Shown: in pieces, positions 16,101-25,129 of the stretch
How the letters are laid out: each line of letters opens with the position of its first letter
How positions within the stretch are numbered: position 1 is the stretch's first letter
Notes under the pieces: model-generated
The model's input: the letters and a program-made list of their open reading frames with translations, nothing else
Database searches by the model: none
What the model was told of the DNA's origin: nothing
Program-made: the position numbers and the translations under genes
Assembly (NCBI GenBank): GCA_016765295.1
Contig: JAESQF010000052.1
Span: 1 to 38,906 of the forward strand
Length of the DNA: 38,906 nucleotides
From: Oleispira sp.
GTDB lineage: Bacteria; Pseudomonadota; Gammaproteobacteria; Pseudomonadales; Oceanobacteraceae
Reading direction: 5' to 3'

Positions 16101-19017
16101 GCCAGTACACGGTGTTTATTATGAGGGTATGACCCGCTCGAAAACACGCCCAATTGCCGTAAGTGAATGGCGCGGAATCGAAATTGAAGAAGGCGCAAAC
16201 CAATTCGTCGCCGAAGTTTTAAATCGTGAAGAAGAAGTCATCGATTATGTTGAGCACAATGTTCATTTTGCCGGCGCCCCAGCAAATATCGAATTTCTGC
16301 CTGAATTAAGCTATACCTATGCCGATGGTATTCAGCCTGCGGTCATCGCGATTAAGTTTACCGATAAAGACGGCTACCCAGTACGTCCAAATAGTAATGG
16401 TCTCGTTCAAGTTTCTACCCCCTATCAGTTATTACAAACGAATGAATATGACTACAATCCATTAATTCAAAATAACAAACCGGTTTATCAAGTAGAGCAA
16501 GATGGTATTGCTTTTATTGAACTCCAGCCTAGTTCGCAAAGTGGCGAAGTACGTTTAAGTTTTGAACACGCAAATGGCTTAACCGATGATATTGGTATCT
16601 GGTTAAAGCCTGCTGCACGAGATTGGTTATTAGTCGGCTTAGGTGATTTAACCCTAGGTCATAATAGTACTTCTGCTAACAGCTCCGCATTAAGCAATGG
16701 CAGCATTGATGAAAATATTTATCACGATGGCCGTATCGCTTTCTTCGCTAAAGGTCAGATTCCAGGAGACTTCTTATTAACCGCAGCGTATGACTCCGCG
16801 AAAGAACAAACAACGCCGTTTGCGACCTTGGTTCAACCAGGGGAATACTACACGCTATACGCTGATGCCAGTAATCAAGGCAACGATGCCAGCAGCGGCG
16901 ATAAATTATTCTTAAAAATAGAAAAAGAACGTTTCTACGCTTTATTTGGTGACCTTTCTACCGGTTTAAATAAAACACAACTAGGCCAGTACGTGCGTAG
17001 CCTTACCGGTGTGCAAGTTGCTTATCTAGGTGATTTATTTGAACTAACAGCGTTTGCTAGTGAGACCGATCTAGGTTTTGTGCGCGACGAAATACAAGGT
17101 AATGGAACTTCGGGACTGTATCAGTTAAGCAGTAAGTTTATTGTCGACAACTCAGATCGCATCGTTATAGAAACTCGAGATCGTTTTCAAAGTGAAATCA
17201 TTATTAAAAGCCAAGAGCTGACTCGTCACCTTGACTATAGCTTGGATCAACAATCAGGCACCCTGTATTTCAAATCACCCATTGCTACAACCGATAACGA
17301 TTTCAATCCTATTTTTATTGTCGCTAACTACGAAACACAACAAGCAGATAGCGGCCATGTTATGGGTGGTCGTGGTGGTATTAAATTCCTTAACGACAAA
17401 GTAAAAGCAGGAGTGACCGTCATTGAAGAAAGCTCCCCTGCTCTTGATAGCCAGCTGGCCGCAGTGGATGCAGAAGTGAATATTGGTGACTGGACGTTTA
17501 AGGCTGAAGTAGCACAAACACAGCGCTCAACCACGACTGATGAATACAGTAAAAAAGAAGCCAATGCTCAGCGCGCCGAAGCGGTTTATCGCAGCGGTAA
17601 AGTCGAAGTAAATACCTACATTCAGCGCATTGAAGATGAGTTTGGTTTAGAGCAGCAAAACGCAGGGGAATTAGACCAACAAAAAGTCGGTATCTCGACG
17701 TCTTTTTATGTCACCGATCACGATCAAGTGAGTATTAATACTTTCTACCAAGAAACACTTTCAACGGGTTTAGAAAAACAACAAGCAGAAGCGGATTGGA
17801 CGCATAAATTAACCAATATCAGTTCTCTAACTGCGGGGGCTCGTACCGCCATTGAAGAGACGGCTGATGGCCCTCGTTTTGTTGATGAAATAAGCTTTGG
17901 TGCTAATTGGTCGGTATTCAGCCAAAAATTGCGCTTAAATGCCAAGGTAACAACCGACGTCAGTACTCGTAGTGAAGATAATGACCGCTTAAGACTTGGT
18001 GCAGATTACCGCTGGACCGATAGCCTAAGTACTTTTGTCGATTATGAACGCTCCTTTAACGACAGTAACTTAGAACGCACCACCATTGGTCTGCGTACTC
18101 AACCTTGGCAAGGTGGCCAAGTTGAACAGTCTTTTGCCCAAGAGCAGCAAGACGATGGTTATCGCTTATATTCTGTTTCTGGTCTAAGTCATGACTGGCA
18201 AGTGAGTGAGCATTGGCTAGTGAGCTTCGGTTACAACCAAAGCCGCAACCTGGCCGATGCCTTTCCTACTGAATCTCAATCCAGTACGGAAGACTTCAAT
18301 GCCATCAGCACTGGCTGGGCCTATCGTGCAGAAAAATTACAGTGGACCAACCGTATTGAGCGCAGAAATGGCACGCAATCTGAAACGACTCTTTTGCATA
18401 CCAGCTTATACCACCCTCTTACCGATGCGATTGCAACGGGGGGTAGCATTAACTACTACCTTCAAAATGACCAACAAGGTGAGGCTAAAAATTGGGATGC
18501 AACGTTTGACCTAGCGTTGCGCCCACGTAAAAAAGACATCGCTATTTTATTACAAACTCGCTTATTACAAGATAATAAAAGCACTGCTGATAGCCGCAGT
18601 GATAGCCGCAAGTTTATTAATAACATCCACGTTAACTGGATGATTACGGCGCAGGATCAACTGGCAACTCAGTATGGTTTCAAGCGCATTCTTGATCAGT
18701 ATAATTCTAAAGATTACGCTGGCACAACTAACTACCTAGCGGCTGAGTGGCGTCATAATTTCACTCAAAAATGGGATCTGGGTATGCATGGCCGCGAACT
18801 CTTTGCTGGCAGCGCAGCAGAAGAAGGCAGCTATGGTTTCTCGGTTGGCTATACCCCAGTGAAAAACTTATGGACCAGTATCGGCTATAACTTCGAAGGC
18901 TTCGTTGATAGTGACTTCTCTGCGGCTAATTACACCTCTCAAGGGGTCTACCTTAAGATGCGCTTTAAAGCCGACCAAGATAGCCTATCCTCTCTGCGCC
19001 AAGCCTTTAATTGGTAA
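13138..19017 (+). CDS. Large outer-membrane protein: DUF11, OmpA, C-terminal barrel
   Basis: About 1959 residues from ATG 13138. The frame is open from ATG 13066, but that start would put a 13-bp-stem hairpin into the first codons and lacks a normal signal, whereas 13138 gives a good signal peptide ending PSSFA. Domains: beta-rich N-region (30-370); DUF11-like module (375-500; LPVGLTYVKNSL); SdrD-B-like domain (510-580; LDLDADGIAGVRL); a second DUF11-like region (635-760); OmpA-type peptidoglycan-binding domain (780-890; VSGHTDSTPV, GRASNRRVEVRV); Ig-like linker; then about 795 residues of amphipathic strands ending QAFNW, an aromatic C-terminus typical of outer-membrane barrels. OmpA placement implies everything before the barrel is periplasmic. 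Likely anchor or exporter of the cluster's secreted proteins (inference). Confidence 0.85.
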   Translation: MCECTDNALLARFIICVFACLLFVISPSSFAATIGDVIDSDAEVHYQSNGQSLSKIDGAPFVLQSAGQGAGGIGTNSAIDIWAPYVPTNTSNPIGSKIFNTEVSQCLGTSENSNNIINTDIKYPNGDAITFPASISSFPSTTFKSGNPLIIRVIDLDQNINSTIRDQVSVSLKVDGKNSDHETVILTETSNNSGEFIGIVQTTPNLQNSNPNDCLLALGSASALNIEYQDENDGEDTVSSIVKFDPISRVFDSFTGTLLDNIEITLIDNNTGLPATVYGDDGISDFPATITSGSLVSDSSGKTYQLPSGGYRFPYVPNGNYSIQIADTVKTEFPSQLSEQTIQALPTGPYLLSGISRGESFTISNKIFDADIPLDPKSDRILLDKTASKNEAGVGDFVAFNISVNNAESFASNIRVIDTLPVGLTYVKNSLVVAGNSIIPASISNDGRIITIDLPDMEANEKLILEYVTQVSATADGLITNEAVAIHSELKSNIAKASIQIKDDLYRNKARLFGRVILDGCEGNLDLDADGIAGVRLYMEDGSYVVTDNQGEWHIEGVKPGTHVLQLDTETIPDYLEVVECKDSFFHAGQSYSQFVDLQPGSFWRADFHLRVKKALEGEVKQSLQNELVPLPKIKGDTATNITTKTTQSPVDQMIRYQIRIEGHGVPLTDVQEFVLLPAGIVYQENSLLIDGLKPTVEYHINDNSLLIKLGDKPEKWQHDIEFNGLITAKAVKGKLTAKAKLFYKTGLPNSLVTPDAQSSALLYLPPADGKADPLQPPRFGRLSETLSLQDKRNLADVIDKLKGLQNLEISVSGHTDSTPVAQRENQLFSDNQALSVARALSVANYLSQQLSLPLNQIKVSGHGSTKPIASNSTVEGRASNRRVEVRVLNADARIAVATITADTRIAKTESLIGGINTTAATAASLKSNQVLEPVQIKPTISENWFRNKSIETNWVWPTKLFNPTISATDIIIQHPQNTRLRLTLNGVPVHGVYYEGMTRSKTRPIAVSEWRGIEIEEGANQFVAEVLNREEEVIDYVEHNVHFAGAPANIEFLPELSYTYADGIQPAVIAIKFTDKDGYPVRPNSNGLVQVSTPYQLLQTNEYDYNPLIQNNKPVYQVEQDGIAFIELQPSSQSGEVRLSFEHANGLTDDIGIWLKPAARDWLLVGLGDLTLGHNSTSANSSALSNGSIDENIYHDGRIAFFAKGQIPGDFLLTAAYDSAKEQTTPFATLVQPGEYYTLYADASNQGNDASSGDKLFLKIEKERFYALFGDLSTGLNKTQLGQYVRSLTGVQVAYLGDLFELTAFASETDLGFVRDEIQGNGTSGLYQLSSKFIVDNSDRIVIETRDRFQSEIIIKSQELTRHLDYSLDQQSGTLYFKSPIATTDNDFNPIFIVANYETQQADSGHVMGGRGGIKFLNDKVKAGVTVIEESSPALDSQLAAVDAEVNIGDWTFKAEVAQTQRSTTTDEYSKKEANAQRAEAVYRSGKVEVNTYIQRIEDEFGLEQQNAGELDQQKVGISTSFYVTDHDQVSINTFYQETLSTGLEKQQAEADWTHKLTNISSLTAGARTAIEETADGPRFVDEISFGANWSVFSQKLRLNAKVTTDVSTRSEDNDRLRLGADYRWTDSLSTFVDYERSFNDSNLERTTIGLRTQPWQGGQVEQSFAQEQQDDGYRLYSVSGLSHDWQVSEHWLVSFGYNQSRNLADAFPTESQSSTEDFNAISTGWAYRAEKLQWTNRIERRNGTQSETTLLHTSLYHPLTDAIATGGSINYYLQNDQQGEAKNWDATFDLALRPRKKDIAILLQTRLLQDNKSTADSRSDSRKFINNIHVNWMITAQDQLATQYGFKRILDQYNSKDYAGTTNYLAAEWRHNFTQKWDLGMHGRELFAGSAAEEGSYGFSVGYTPVKNLWTSIGYNFEGFVDSDFSAANYTSQGVYLKMRFKADQDSLSSLRQAFNW

Positions 19018-19151
19018 GTCATTTATTAAGCCAATATCTTAGGCGAGTTTCGCCATGGTAAAACACCCGTCTATCTGCCAGAATAATATTCATTATAAAA
19101 AGTTAATGCTCTATTTAATGCACACTATTCAATTCCTAGAAGGGGTTCAGC

Positions 19152-20171
19152 ATGGCCAAAGAATTATTGATTAATCAAGATGGCCAACCAAGCTACGGGG
19201 TTTTCCCCAAAAGTGTGGGTAAGATTAATCACATGGACTTTGATCTTCGCAATACCATGGACAAGCGCCTTGGTAAGTTAGCCAAGCGTTATAAATTTAA
19301 TCAATTTCAATTTATTGGCTTTACTAGCCCTGAGCTCATCGTTGGTATTGCTATTGTCGATCTTAAAATTGCCAGTAATTGCTTTGTCTATGCTTATCAG
19401 CCCGAGACTGAGAAGTTTGAAGAGTTTAGCTTTATTCAGCCTTTATCCGTTAAAACAAAAATAGATTTAAAACCTAATGATGGCAGCGCACGCTTTGAAA
19501 AAGGCGGTAATAAAGTCATTATTAAAGCGACGGCCACCCCGCGCTTACGCTCAGTTCAAGTAAGCCTTAAATCAGGCTTTAAAGTGGATGCGGTAATCGA
19601 TGAATCCGGTAACTTCAACCCTCTTGCCGTCTGTACCCGTGCGGGCTATAACGGTTGGGTTTTCACCCAAAAAGCGACGGCCTTAATTTGTAATGGCACA
19701 GTGAACTGGGGACAAGAAGAGTTTGATCTAGAAAAAATTGATGCTTTGGCCTCAGTCGATTGGACTTCGGGTTATATGCGACGTGAAACGTCATGGAATT
19801 GGGGTAGCTTATCTTGCAAGCTGCCAGATGGCCGACGCTTAGGCTTTAACCTTGCAGCTGGGGTTAACGAAACCGGGTTTACCGAGAATGGTTTATGGCT
19901 AGACGGGACATTGCATAAGATTGATATGGTTGATTTTCAGTTTGACCGCAATCATCCTAGCCACGCTTGGGCTATGCGCTCAAACGATGGCATTATTAAT
20001 TTGCACTTTGAACCTGCGGGTCAGCGCAAAGAAAAACTCAATTTGTTAGTAGTTGCCTCCAATTTCACTCAGCATTTTGGCCGCTTTTATGGCGACATAC
20101 TGATAAATGGCGAAACAATTCACCTCAACGGAGCCTGGGGCTTCGCTGAGGATCATTACGCCAAATGGTAA
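19152..20171 (+). CDS. DUF2804 family protein
   Basis: 339 residues without signal peptide or membrane helix. The features match my recollection of DUF2804 proteins: an early G-F-P motif (YGVFPKSVGKIN), DWTSGYMRRETSWNWGS in the middle and AWGFAEDHYAKW at the end, beta-rich throughout. No biochemical function is established for the family. AAGGGG lies shortly before the ATG. It is 134 bp downstream of the outer-membrane gene on the same strand, but as a cytosolic, widely distributed family it is probably not part of that system. Confidence 0.8.
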   Translation: MAKELLINQDGQPSYGVFPKSVGKINHMDFDLRNTMDKRLGKLAKRYKFNQFQFIGFTSPELIVGIAIVDLKIASNCFVYAYQPETEKFEEFSFIQPLSVKTKIDLKPNDGSARFEKGGNKVIIKATATPRLRSVQVSLKSGFKVDAVIDESGNFNPLAVCTRAGYNGWVFTQKATALICNGTVNWGQEEFDLEKIDALASVDWTSGYMRRETSWNWGSLSCKLPDGRRLGFNLAAGVNETGFTENGLWLDGTLHKIDMVDFQFDRNHPSHAWAMRSNDGIINLHFEPAGQRKEKLNLLVVASNFTQHFGRFYGDILINGETIHLNGAWGFAEDHYAKW

Positions 20172-20214
20172 CTGAAAATAATTACTGTTAATTGATTACG
20201 AATAAGCGGCTAAC

Positions 20215-21423
20215 TTATTTCACAATCTCATTAATTACCAAGGTCACTGTCCCATCATCTTTTACTTTGACGGGAGTGACTATACCTTGGAAGTCCCCTG
20301 GGTTAGCCATAGGCTGGCCACCTTTTGCAACTCGAGCAATGACCTGTACTTCGTCAAATTTACTTAGCGCTAAACCTGGCACCATGCCTAAGCTATCATC
20401 CAAAATCACTTCTTTCGGTAGATCTTTAGCCTGAATCTTTAACGCAGCTAACGGCATTACCGGACCCGAAGTTGCTTTCGCTAATACAAAAACCACATCT
20501 CCATCTTTCAGTTGAGCCTTAAGCTCATCGGTGATGGTTACCATAATTTTAACTTGAGCACGCTTCATCCAACTTAGGTCAACTGTTTTCCCCTGCTCTT
20601 CCAAGCGGGTAACAATACGCTGTATTCCTTGCTCTAAAGCACCGGCTTCTGGGCTACTCGACATGTTAAACCACAGCGCTTTCCAGTGTGCTAGCGCCTC
20701 TTCATAACGATCTAATTCAAAGGCTACAATCCCTGCAAGACCTAATCCTTGAGAGTTACCAGGCTCAATCGCTAATGCCTGTGTGATAATCTCATAGATT
20801 TCGATACTGGCTGTTTGTTCAGAAATATAAAACATACCTTGGGCGATTTGCACCAGGGTTGCCGCTCGATCTGCTGCGGCTTCCGGGGGTAAAGTCGACA
20901 AGATCTTTTTAAACGTTGTTACACCTTCTACATATTGGCCATCTGAATAAAGCATGCGGGCATATAAATACAGCCACTCACCATTCTCTGGTTTACTAAT
21001 GGATGCGCTACGTAAACTCTCTTTTAAAGTTTGATGCTCTTCATCGGTTAATTTAGCCTTAGTCATTTTATTTAATAACTGAGTTGCTAAAAGTTCATCT
21101 TGCGCACCCATATCTTGGTAAAGAAATAACACACTCGATACCATCACTATGAATAGTGCAAAAGCCGTTAGAATTTTTGTCTTAGGGCTGACATCACTGC
21201 CGCTGACGGTATCGGCGTCGGAAGAAACCAACTCGTGATCCAATTCCAATAGCATCTGCGCACGTTCGTCATTACCATAATCAGCATCTGCAATTTCTTG
21301 TTTACGCTGTTCATATAAACGTAAATTTTCTGCTTCGCGGCTTATTTTTAGATTGCGATGAGAAAACGCAGGCCATACGACAAAGGCTAACGTTACTAAT
21401 AATAAAACTAGAATAATAATCAT
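20215..21423 (-). CDS. ccmI: Cytochrome c maturation apocytochrome chaperone CcmI
   Basis: A 402-residue System I protein that captures apocytochrome c C-termini and passes them to the CcmF/H ligation complex. Two membrane helices (about 2-18 and 92-112) flank a cytoplasmic loop with a coiled-coil-like segment (EAENLRLYEQRKQEIADADY). A periplasmic TPR region (about 145-280; YEEALAHWKALW) follows, then a beta domain (about 295-402) found in longer CcmI proteins. It is the last gene of the ccm operon and overlaps ccmH by 4 bp (ATGA), indicating coupling. Confidence 0.92.
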   Translation of the reverse strand: MIIILVLLLVTLAFVVWPAFSHRNLKISREAENLRLYEQRKQEIADADYGNDERAQMLLELDHELVSSDADTVSGSDVSPKTKILTAFALFIVMVSSVLFLYQDMGAQDELLATQLLNKMTKAKLTDEEHQTLKESLRSASISKPENGEWLYLYARMLYSDGQYVEGVTTFKKILSTLPPEAAADRAATLVQIAQGMFYISEQTASIEIYEIITQALAIEPGNSQGLGLAGIVAFELDRYEEALAHWKALWFNMSSSPEAGALEQGIQRIVTRLEEQGKTVDLSWMKRAQVKIMVTITDELKAQLKDGDVVFVLAKATSGPVMPLAALKIQAKDLPKEVILDDSLGMVPGLALSKFDEVQVIARVAKGGQPMANPGDFQGIVTPVKVKDDGTVTLVINEIVK

Positions 21424-21887
21424 GAATCTTGCTTCTCTCTTCTTGCTGCTTGTAGCTTAGCCAGCTTGGCTTTTTCTTCTTCACTCAGAGGCTGAGACTT
21501 TTTGCCTCCACGGGTAATGCTAATAATGACAATAATCGCGATTAACACCATGGTTCCAGGCGCAAACCATAAGAAGAAAGTATTCTTTTGCACCGGTGGA
21601 TTATAACGAACAAAATCACCGTAACGAGCAACTAGATAGCCAACGATTTCATCATCTGTTTGCCCTTCGATCATTAGCTCATACACTTTATCGCGTAAAT
21701 CTGACGCTACCGGAGCATTAGAATCGGCTAGATTCTGATTTTGACATTTAGGGCAGCGAAGTTCTGCGGCAAGAACTTCAAAACGCTCTTTATCGACTTT
21801 ATTATCAAACGGGTATTTATGCCCATCGACGACAGCCTGAGAGGTTAACGCAAATAAAGATAAGCAAAGTGCGAGGATAAGTTTCAT
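21420..21887 (-). CDS. ccmH: Cytochrome c maturation thioredoxin-like CcmH
   Basis: 155 residues with signal peptide (about 1-19), the family motif LRCPKCQNQNLADSNAP with the redox pair Cys45/Cys48, and a C-terminal membrane helix (about 105-125) followed by a charged cytoplasmic tail. It keeps the apocytochrome CXXCH cysteines reduced for haem ligation with CcmF and CcmI. This is the short CcmH form (without TPR domain), matching the presence of a separate ccmI. Its ATG overlaps the ccmG stop by one base (TAATG). Confidence 0.95.
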   Translation of the reverse strand: MKLILALCLSLFALTSQAVVDGHKYPFDNKVDKERFEVLAAELRCPKCQNQNLADSNAPVASDLRDKVYELMIEGQTDDEIVGYLVARYGDFVRYNPPVQKNTFFLWFAPGTMVLIAIIVIISITRGGKKSQPLSEEEKAKLAKLQAARREKQDS

Positions 21888-22462
21888 TATTTACTTCCCT
21901 CTATAGAGCTGCTCGCTTCAGAAACATTAGCTTCAACATGATTCTTCATCTGCTCAAATATACCTTTATACTTTTGCCATACCCGCTGGTTCAAATCACC
22001 CACGTGTTTGGCGCGAATAATACCGTCACCATCAACAAAAAAGGTTTCAGGCGCGCCATAGACACCAAGCTCCAAACCTAACTTTCCTTTTGGGTCACTG
22101 ATATTAAACTCGTACGGATTACCAAGATCACGTAGCCATACTTTTGCTTCGTCTTCGTCATCTTTATAATTGATACCGATAATACGCACGCCTTGAGCCG
22201 CCAGAGTATTTAAAAACTGATGCTCTGCTTTACAAGTAGGACACCAGGTTGCCCAAACATTAACCAACATGGGTTTACCCTGCAGATCTGATTGCGTGAG
22301 CTGCTTTTCAGCTTCAACCTGTTGCAAGATAAACTGCGGAAAAGGCTTATCAATTAAAGGGGAAGGTAGAACGTCTTTATTTTCACGTCCAATGCCCCCG
22401 CCTAAAAAAGCCGCCATTACAATAAACATAATGAGCGGGATAAACAAAAGTATGCGATTCAT
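21887..22462 (-). CDS. ccmG: Thiol:disulfide interchange protein CcmG/DsbE
   Basis: 191 residues: one N-terminal membrane anchor (about 4-22) and a periplasmic thioredoxin fold with the active site WATWCPTC (Cys74, Cys77) and the cis-proline loop GVYGAPETFFVD. It reduces disulfides on apocytochrome c or CcmH during System I maturation. It sits between ccmF (38 bp upstream) and ccmH (1-base overlap), the usual place. Confidence 0.96.
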   Translation of the reverse strand: MNRILLFIPLIMFIVMAAFLGGGIGRENKDVLPSPLIDKPFPQFILQQVEAEKQLTQSDLQGKPMLVNVWATWCPTCKAEHQFLNTLAAQGVRIIGINYKDDEDEAKVWLRDLGNPYEFNISDPKGKLGLELGVYGAPETFFVDGDGIIRAKHVGDLNQRVWQKYKGIFEQMKNHVEANVSEASSSIEGSK

Positions 22463-22500
22463 ATTAACTATCCAATTCCATTTTTCTCTAAGCTAAACGT

Positions 22501-24435
22501 TTAAGCGTGTTTAACGCGCATACGATAGCGTTTATCTAAAATCGCTAATAAACCACCAAACGACATAAAGAGCGCACCTAACCATACCCAACGCATATAG
22601 GCTTTAACCTGCAAGCGCATTGCCCAAGCTCCATCGGCTAATGGCTCTCCCATAGAAATATAAATATCACGGAATAAACCGGCATCAATTGCCGCTTCTG
22701 TCATCATAGAACCCTTCACCTTATAGCGGCGTTTTTCCGCATGTAAAGTAGCCACTAATTCACCTTGTTGAGATACTTCGAATACCCCAACATCAGCAAT
22801 GTAATTCGGCCCTTGCCTGGTACCTGCCTGAGCAAATTTAAAGTCATAGCCCGATAATGTGGCCGTTTCACCTGGAGACATTTTTAATGCGGTTTCCACA
22901 CTAAAATTACTGACGACGGTCACACCGATAACCATAATCGCCACACCTAGATGAGCGAAAACCATACCCCAGTAGCTCATAGTCAACTTAAACAAGCGTC
23001 TAAACTGGCCTTTTGATTTCACCCAAACATCACGGAAGGTGATGGCGATCAATAGGGTCGCAACAAATAAACCGATGGCCACTTTGAAGTTCATTTCTCC
23101 GGCATAGACCAGCGGGAATACCGCTGCGACAAAAATAGCTAACATAACTGAACCCGCAATCTGGGCTATTAACAATTTACCTGACATCGTTTTCCAGCGT
23201 GACATCGCACCGATACCCGCTAAAGATGTTAAGGCCGCTGCCAAAGGAACGAACATGGTATTGAACCAAGCGGAACCCACAGATAATTTCTCTTGGCTAA
23301 TAAAATCAACAATCAACGGATAAAGCGTACCCAATAAGATAGTTAACGTTGCCACAATTAATAACGCATTATTGGCTAATAAGAAGCTCTCACGCGACAG
23401 TAATTTAAACTTACCCGCAGACGATACCGTAGGCGCCTTGAAGGCATAAAGCGTTAACGAGCCCCCTACACACAACCCTAAGAGCACAAGAATAAATACG
23501 CCTCGCTCAGGGTCCGCAGCAAATGAGTGCACAGAGGTTAGTACGCCAGAACGCACCAAGAAAGTACCGAGCAAGCTTAAAGAGAAAGCAAAAATAGCTA
23601 ATAACACCGTCCAGCTTTTAAATACTCCACGCTTTTCGGTAACCGCTAAAGAGTGTATTAAAGCGGTACCGACTAACCAAGGCATTAAAGATGCGTTTTC
23701 AACGGGATCCCAAAACCACCAGCCGCCCCAGCCAAGCTCATAATAAGCCCACCAACTACCCAGTGCGATGCCTAAAGTTAAGAATACCCAAGCAGCGGTT
23801 GTCCAAGGACGAGACCAGCGAGCCCAAGCCGCATCTAAACGTCCGCCTAACAAGGCTGCAATAGCGAAGGCAAAGGCAACAGAGAAACCCACATAACCCA
23901 TATACAGGGTTGGAGGGTGAACGATTAAGCCAAAATCTTGCAATAACGGATTTAAATCCGCGCCATCGGTAGGAATTGAAGGCAAGCTACGATCAAAAGG
24001 GTTTGAGGTGAATACGGTAAAAAGAATAAAGCCAACACCGACCATGCCCATCACAGCCAGAACTCGAGCAACCATTTCTAAAGGTAGAGTGCGGCTAAAC
24101 ATGGCAACAGCAGCGCCCCATAAACCCAACATTAAGACCCAAAGCAATAGCGAACCTTCATGAGCTCCCCATACCGCGCTGAATTTAAATATCGTCGGTA
24201 GCAGGCTATTACTGTTGTGAGCAACATAGGCCACGGAAAAATCATCAACCACGAAGCAGTAACTTAAGGCAGCGAAACTGACGATTAAGAAAACCGCTTG
24301 CCCCAATGCCATAGGTCTGGCGTATTGCATCAACCATTCGCGGTTGGTTTGCGCCCCAATTAGGGGAACGATAGATTGCACACACGCAAAAGCGAGGGCA
24401 ATAAGAAGTGCTATGTGTCCGTATTCAGCTGCCAT
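22501..24435 (-). CDS. ccmF: Haem lyase subunit CcmF
   Basis: A 644-residue polytopic inner-membrane protein of normal family length. The WWD haem-handling motif is intact (GWGGWWFWDPVENASLMPWL, about 230-250), preceded by the KFSAVWGAHEGSLLLW segment and DFGLIVHPPTLYMGYVG with conserved histidine. CcmF takes haem from holo-CcmE and ligates it to apocytochrome c together with CcmH and CcmI. The start ATG is 2 bp after the ccmE stop, so the genes are likely coupled. Confidence 0.97.
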   Translation of the reverse strand: MAAEYGHIALLIALAFACVQSIVPLIGAQTNREWLMQYARPMALGQAVFLIVSFAALSYCFVVDDFSVAYVAHNSNSLLPTIFKFSAVWGAHEGSLLLWVLMLGLWGAAVAMFSRTLPLEMVARVLAVMGMVGVGFILFTVFTSNPFDRSLPSIPTDGADLNPLLQDFGLIVHPPTLYMGYVGFSVAFAFAIAALLGGRLDAAWARWSRPWTTAAWVFLTLGIALGSWWAYYELGWGGWWFWDPVENASLMPWLVGTALIHSLAVTEKRGVFKSWTVLLAIFAFSLSLLGTFLVRSGVLTSVHSFAADPERGVFILVLLGLCVGGSLTLYAFKAPTVSSAGKFKLLSRESFLLANNALLIVATLTILLGTLYPLIVDFISQEKLSVGSAWFNTMFVPLAAALTSLAGIGAMSRWKTMSGKLLIAQIAGSVMLAIFVAAVFPLVYAGEMNFKVAIGLFVATLLIAITFRDVWVKSKGQFRRLFKLTMSYWGMVFAHLGVAIMVIGVTVVSNFSVETALKMSPGETATLSGYDFKFAQAGTRQGPNYIADVGVFEVSQQGELVATLHAEKRRYKVKGSMMTEAAIDAGLFRDIYISMGEPLADGAWAMRLQVKAYMRWVWLGALFMSFGGLLAILDKRYRMRVKHA

Positions 24436-24437
24436 TT

Positions 24438-24956
24438 CTAATACTGCTTTTCAGTGTGTGGTTGTTGTGTTTTCTGCTCTAATTGCTGTGCTTTTTTTTC
24501 TGCATCTTTTTTCAATTTTTCTACACCGTCTTTATGAGCCGATTCCAATGCATACTTCACTTCTGGCGGCATATATTCTTCGTCGTGCTTAGCCAATACT
24601 TCAGACGCGATCATCACTTTACGTGAATCGACCTTACCCATCGCAACAATACCCTGCCCTTCGCGGAATAAGTCCGGCAAGATACCTTCATATTCAACCG
24701 TCACGTTAACCGCTCCGTCAGTAATACCAAAGCTAACCTTTAAACCATCATCACTGCGCACTACACTGCCTTCAACGACAAGGCCGCCGGCGCGGATTGT
24801 TTGCCCAGGACGAACTTCACCATTAGCAATTTGAGTTGGGGTCATAAATAAATCAATATTTTGACTGAGAGAGTACATCATCAAGCCGACGGCTGAACCC
24901 AGACCTATCACCATAAATAAAATCAGAATCAGTCGATTCTTACGCTTCGGATGCAT
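24438..24956 (-). CDS. ccmE: Haem chaperone CcmE
   Basis: A periplasmic haem chaperone with one N-terminal anchor (about 9-29) and an OB-fold beta domain. The haem-attachment motif is seen as AKHDEEYMPPEV, with His124 (covalent haem) and Tyr128. The frame is open upstream to an ATG at 25025, but MHPKRKNRLILILF at 24956 matches the family start and yields the usual length, 172 residues. With this start it overlaps ccmD by 17 bp. It receives haem from CcmC with the help of CcmAB and CcmD. Confidence 0.95.
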   Translation of the reverse strand: MHPKRKNRLILILFMVIGLGSAVGLMMYSLSQNIDLFMTPTQIANGEVRPGQTIRAGGLVVEGSVVRSDDGLKVSFGITDGAVNVTVEYEGILPDLFREGQGIVAMGKVDSRKVMIASEVLAKHDEEYMPPEVKYALESAHKDGVEKLKKDAEKKAQQLEQKTQQPHTEKQY

Positions 24957-25128
24957 TTTTCTTCTCCCGACGCTGAAGTCGCGCCTGTTGTTCAAACAAT
25001 TTTTTACGTTGGCGTATCGGTGCAAGAATATTCGCGATAATCACCAAGGCGGTAATGCCATAACATAGCCACACATAAAAACCGTGTTTACCCATGGCTA
25101 TAAATTCTGCAAAGCTGTCAAAAAACAT
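24940..25128 (-). CDS. ccmD: Haem exporter accessory protein CcmD
   Basis: A 62-residue single-pass membrane protein: a short periplasmic N-terminus (FFDSFAEFIAMGKHGFYVW), a helix (about 20-36) and a basic cytoplasmic tail rich in Arg and Lys. Size and the MGKHGFYVW motif fit CcmD, which helps release holo-CcmE from the CcmABC complex. It starts one base after the ccmC stop and overlaps the ccmE start. Confidence 0.93.
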   Translation of the reverse strand: MFFDSFAEFIAMGKHGFYVWLCYGITALVIIANILAPIRQRKKLFEQQARLQRREKKNASEA

Positions 25129-25129
25129 A

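Noticed and set aside
3582-18514. Many 60-120-codon frames antisense to or overlapping larger genes
   Set aside because: They lie inside well-supported genes, lack ribosome sites or domains, and have translations typical of antisense shadows.
24956-25025. Longer ccmE start at 25025
   Set aside because: It would add 23 residues without family support and overlap ccmD by 86 bp; MHPKRKNR at 24956 matches the known start.
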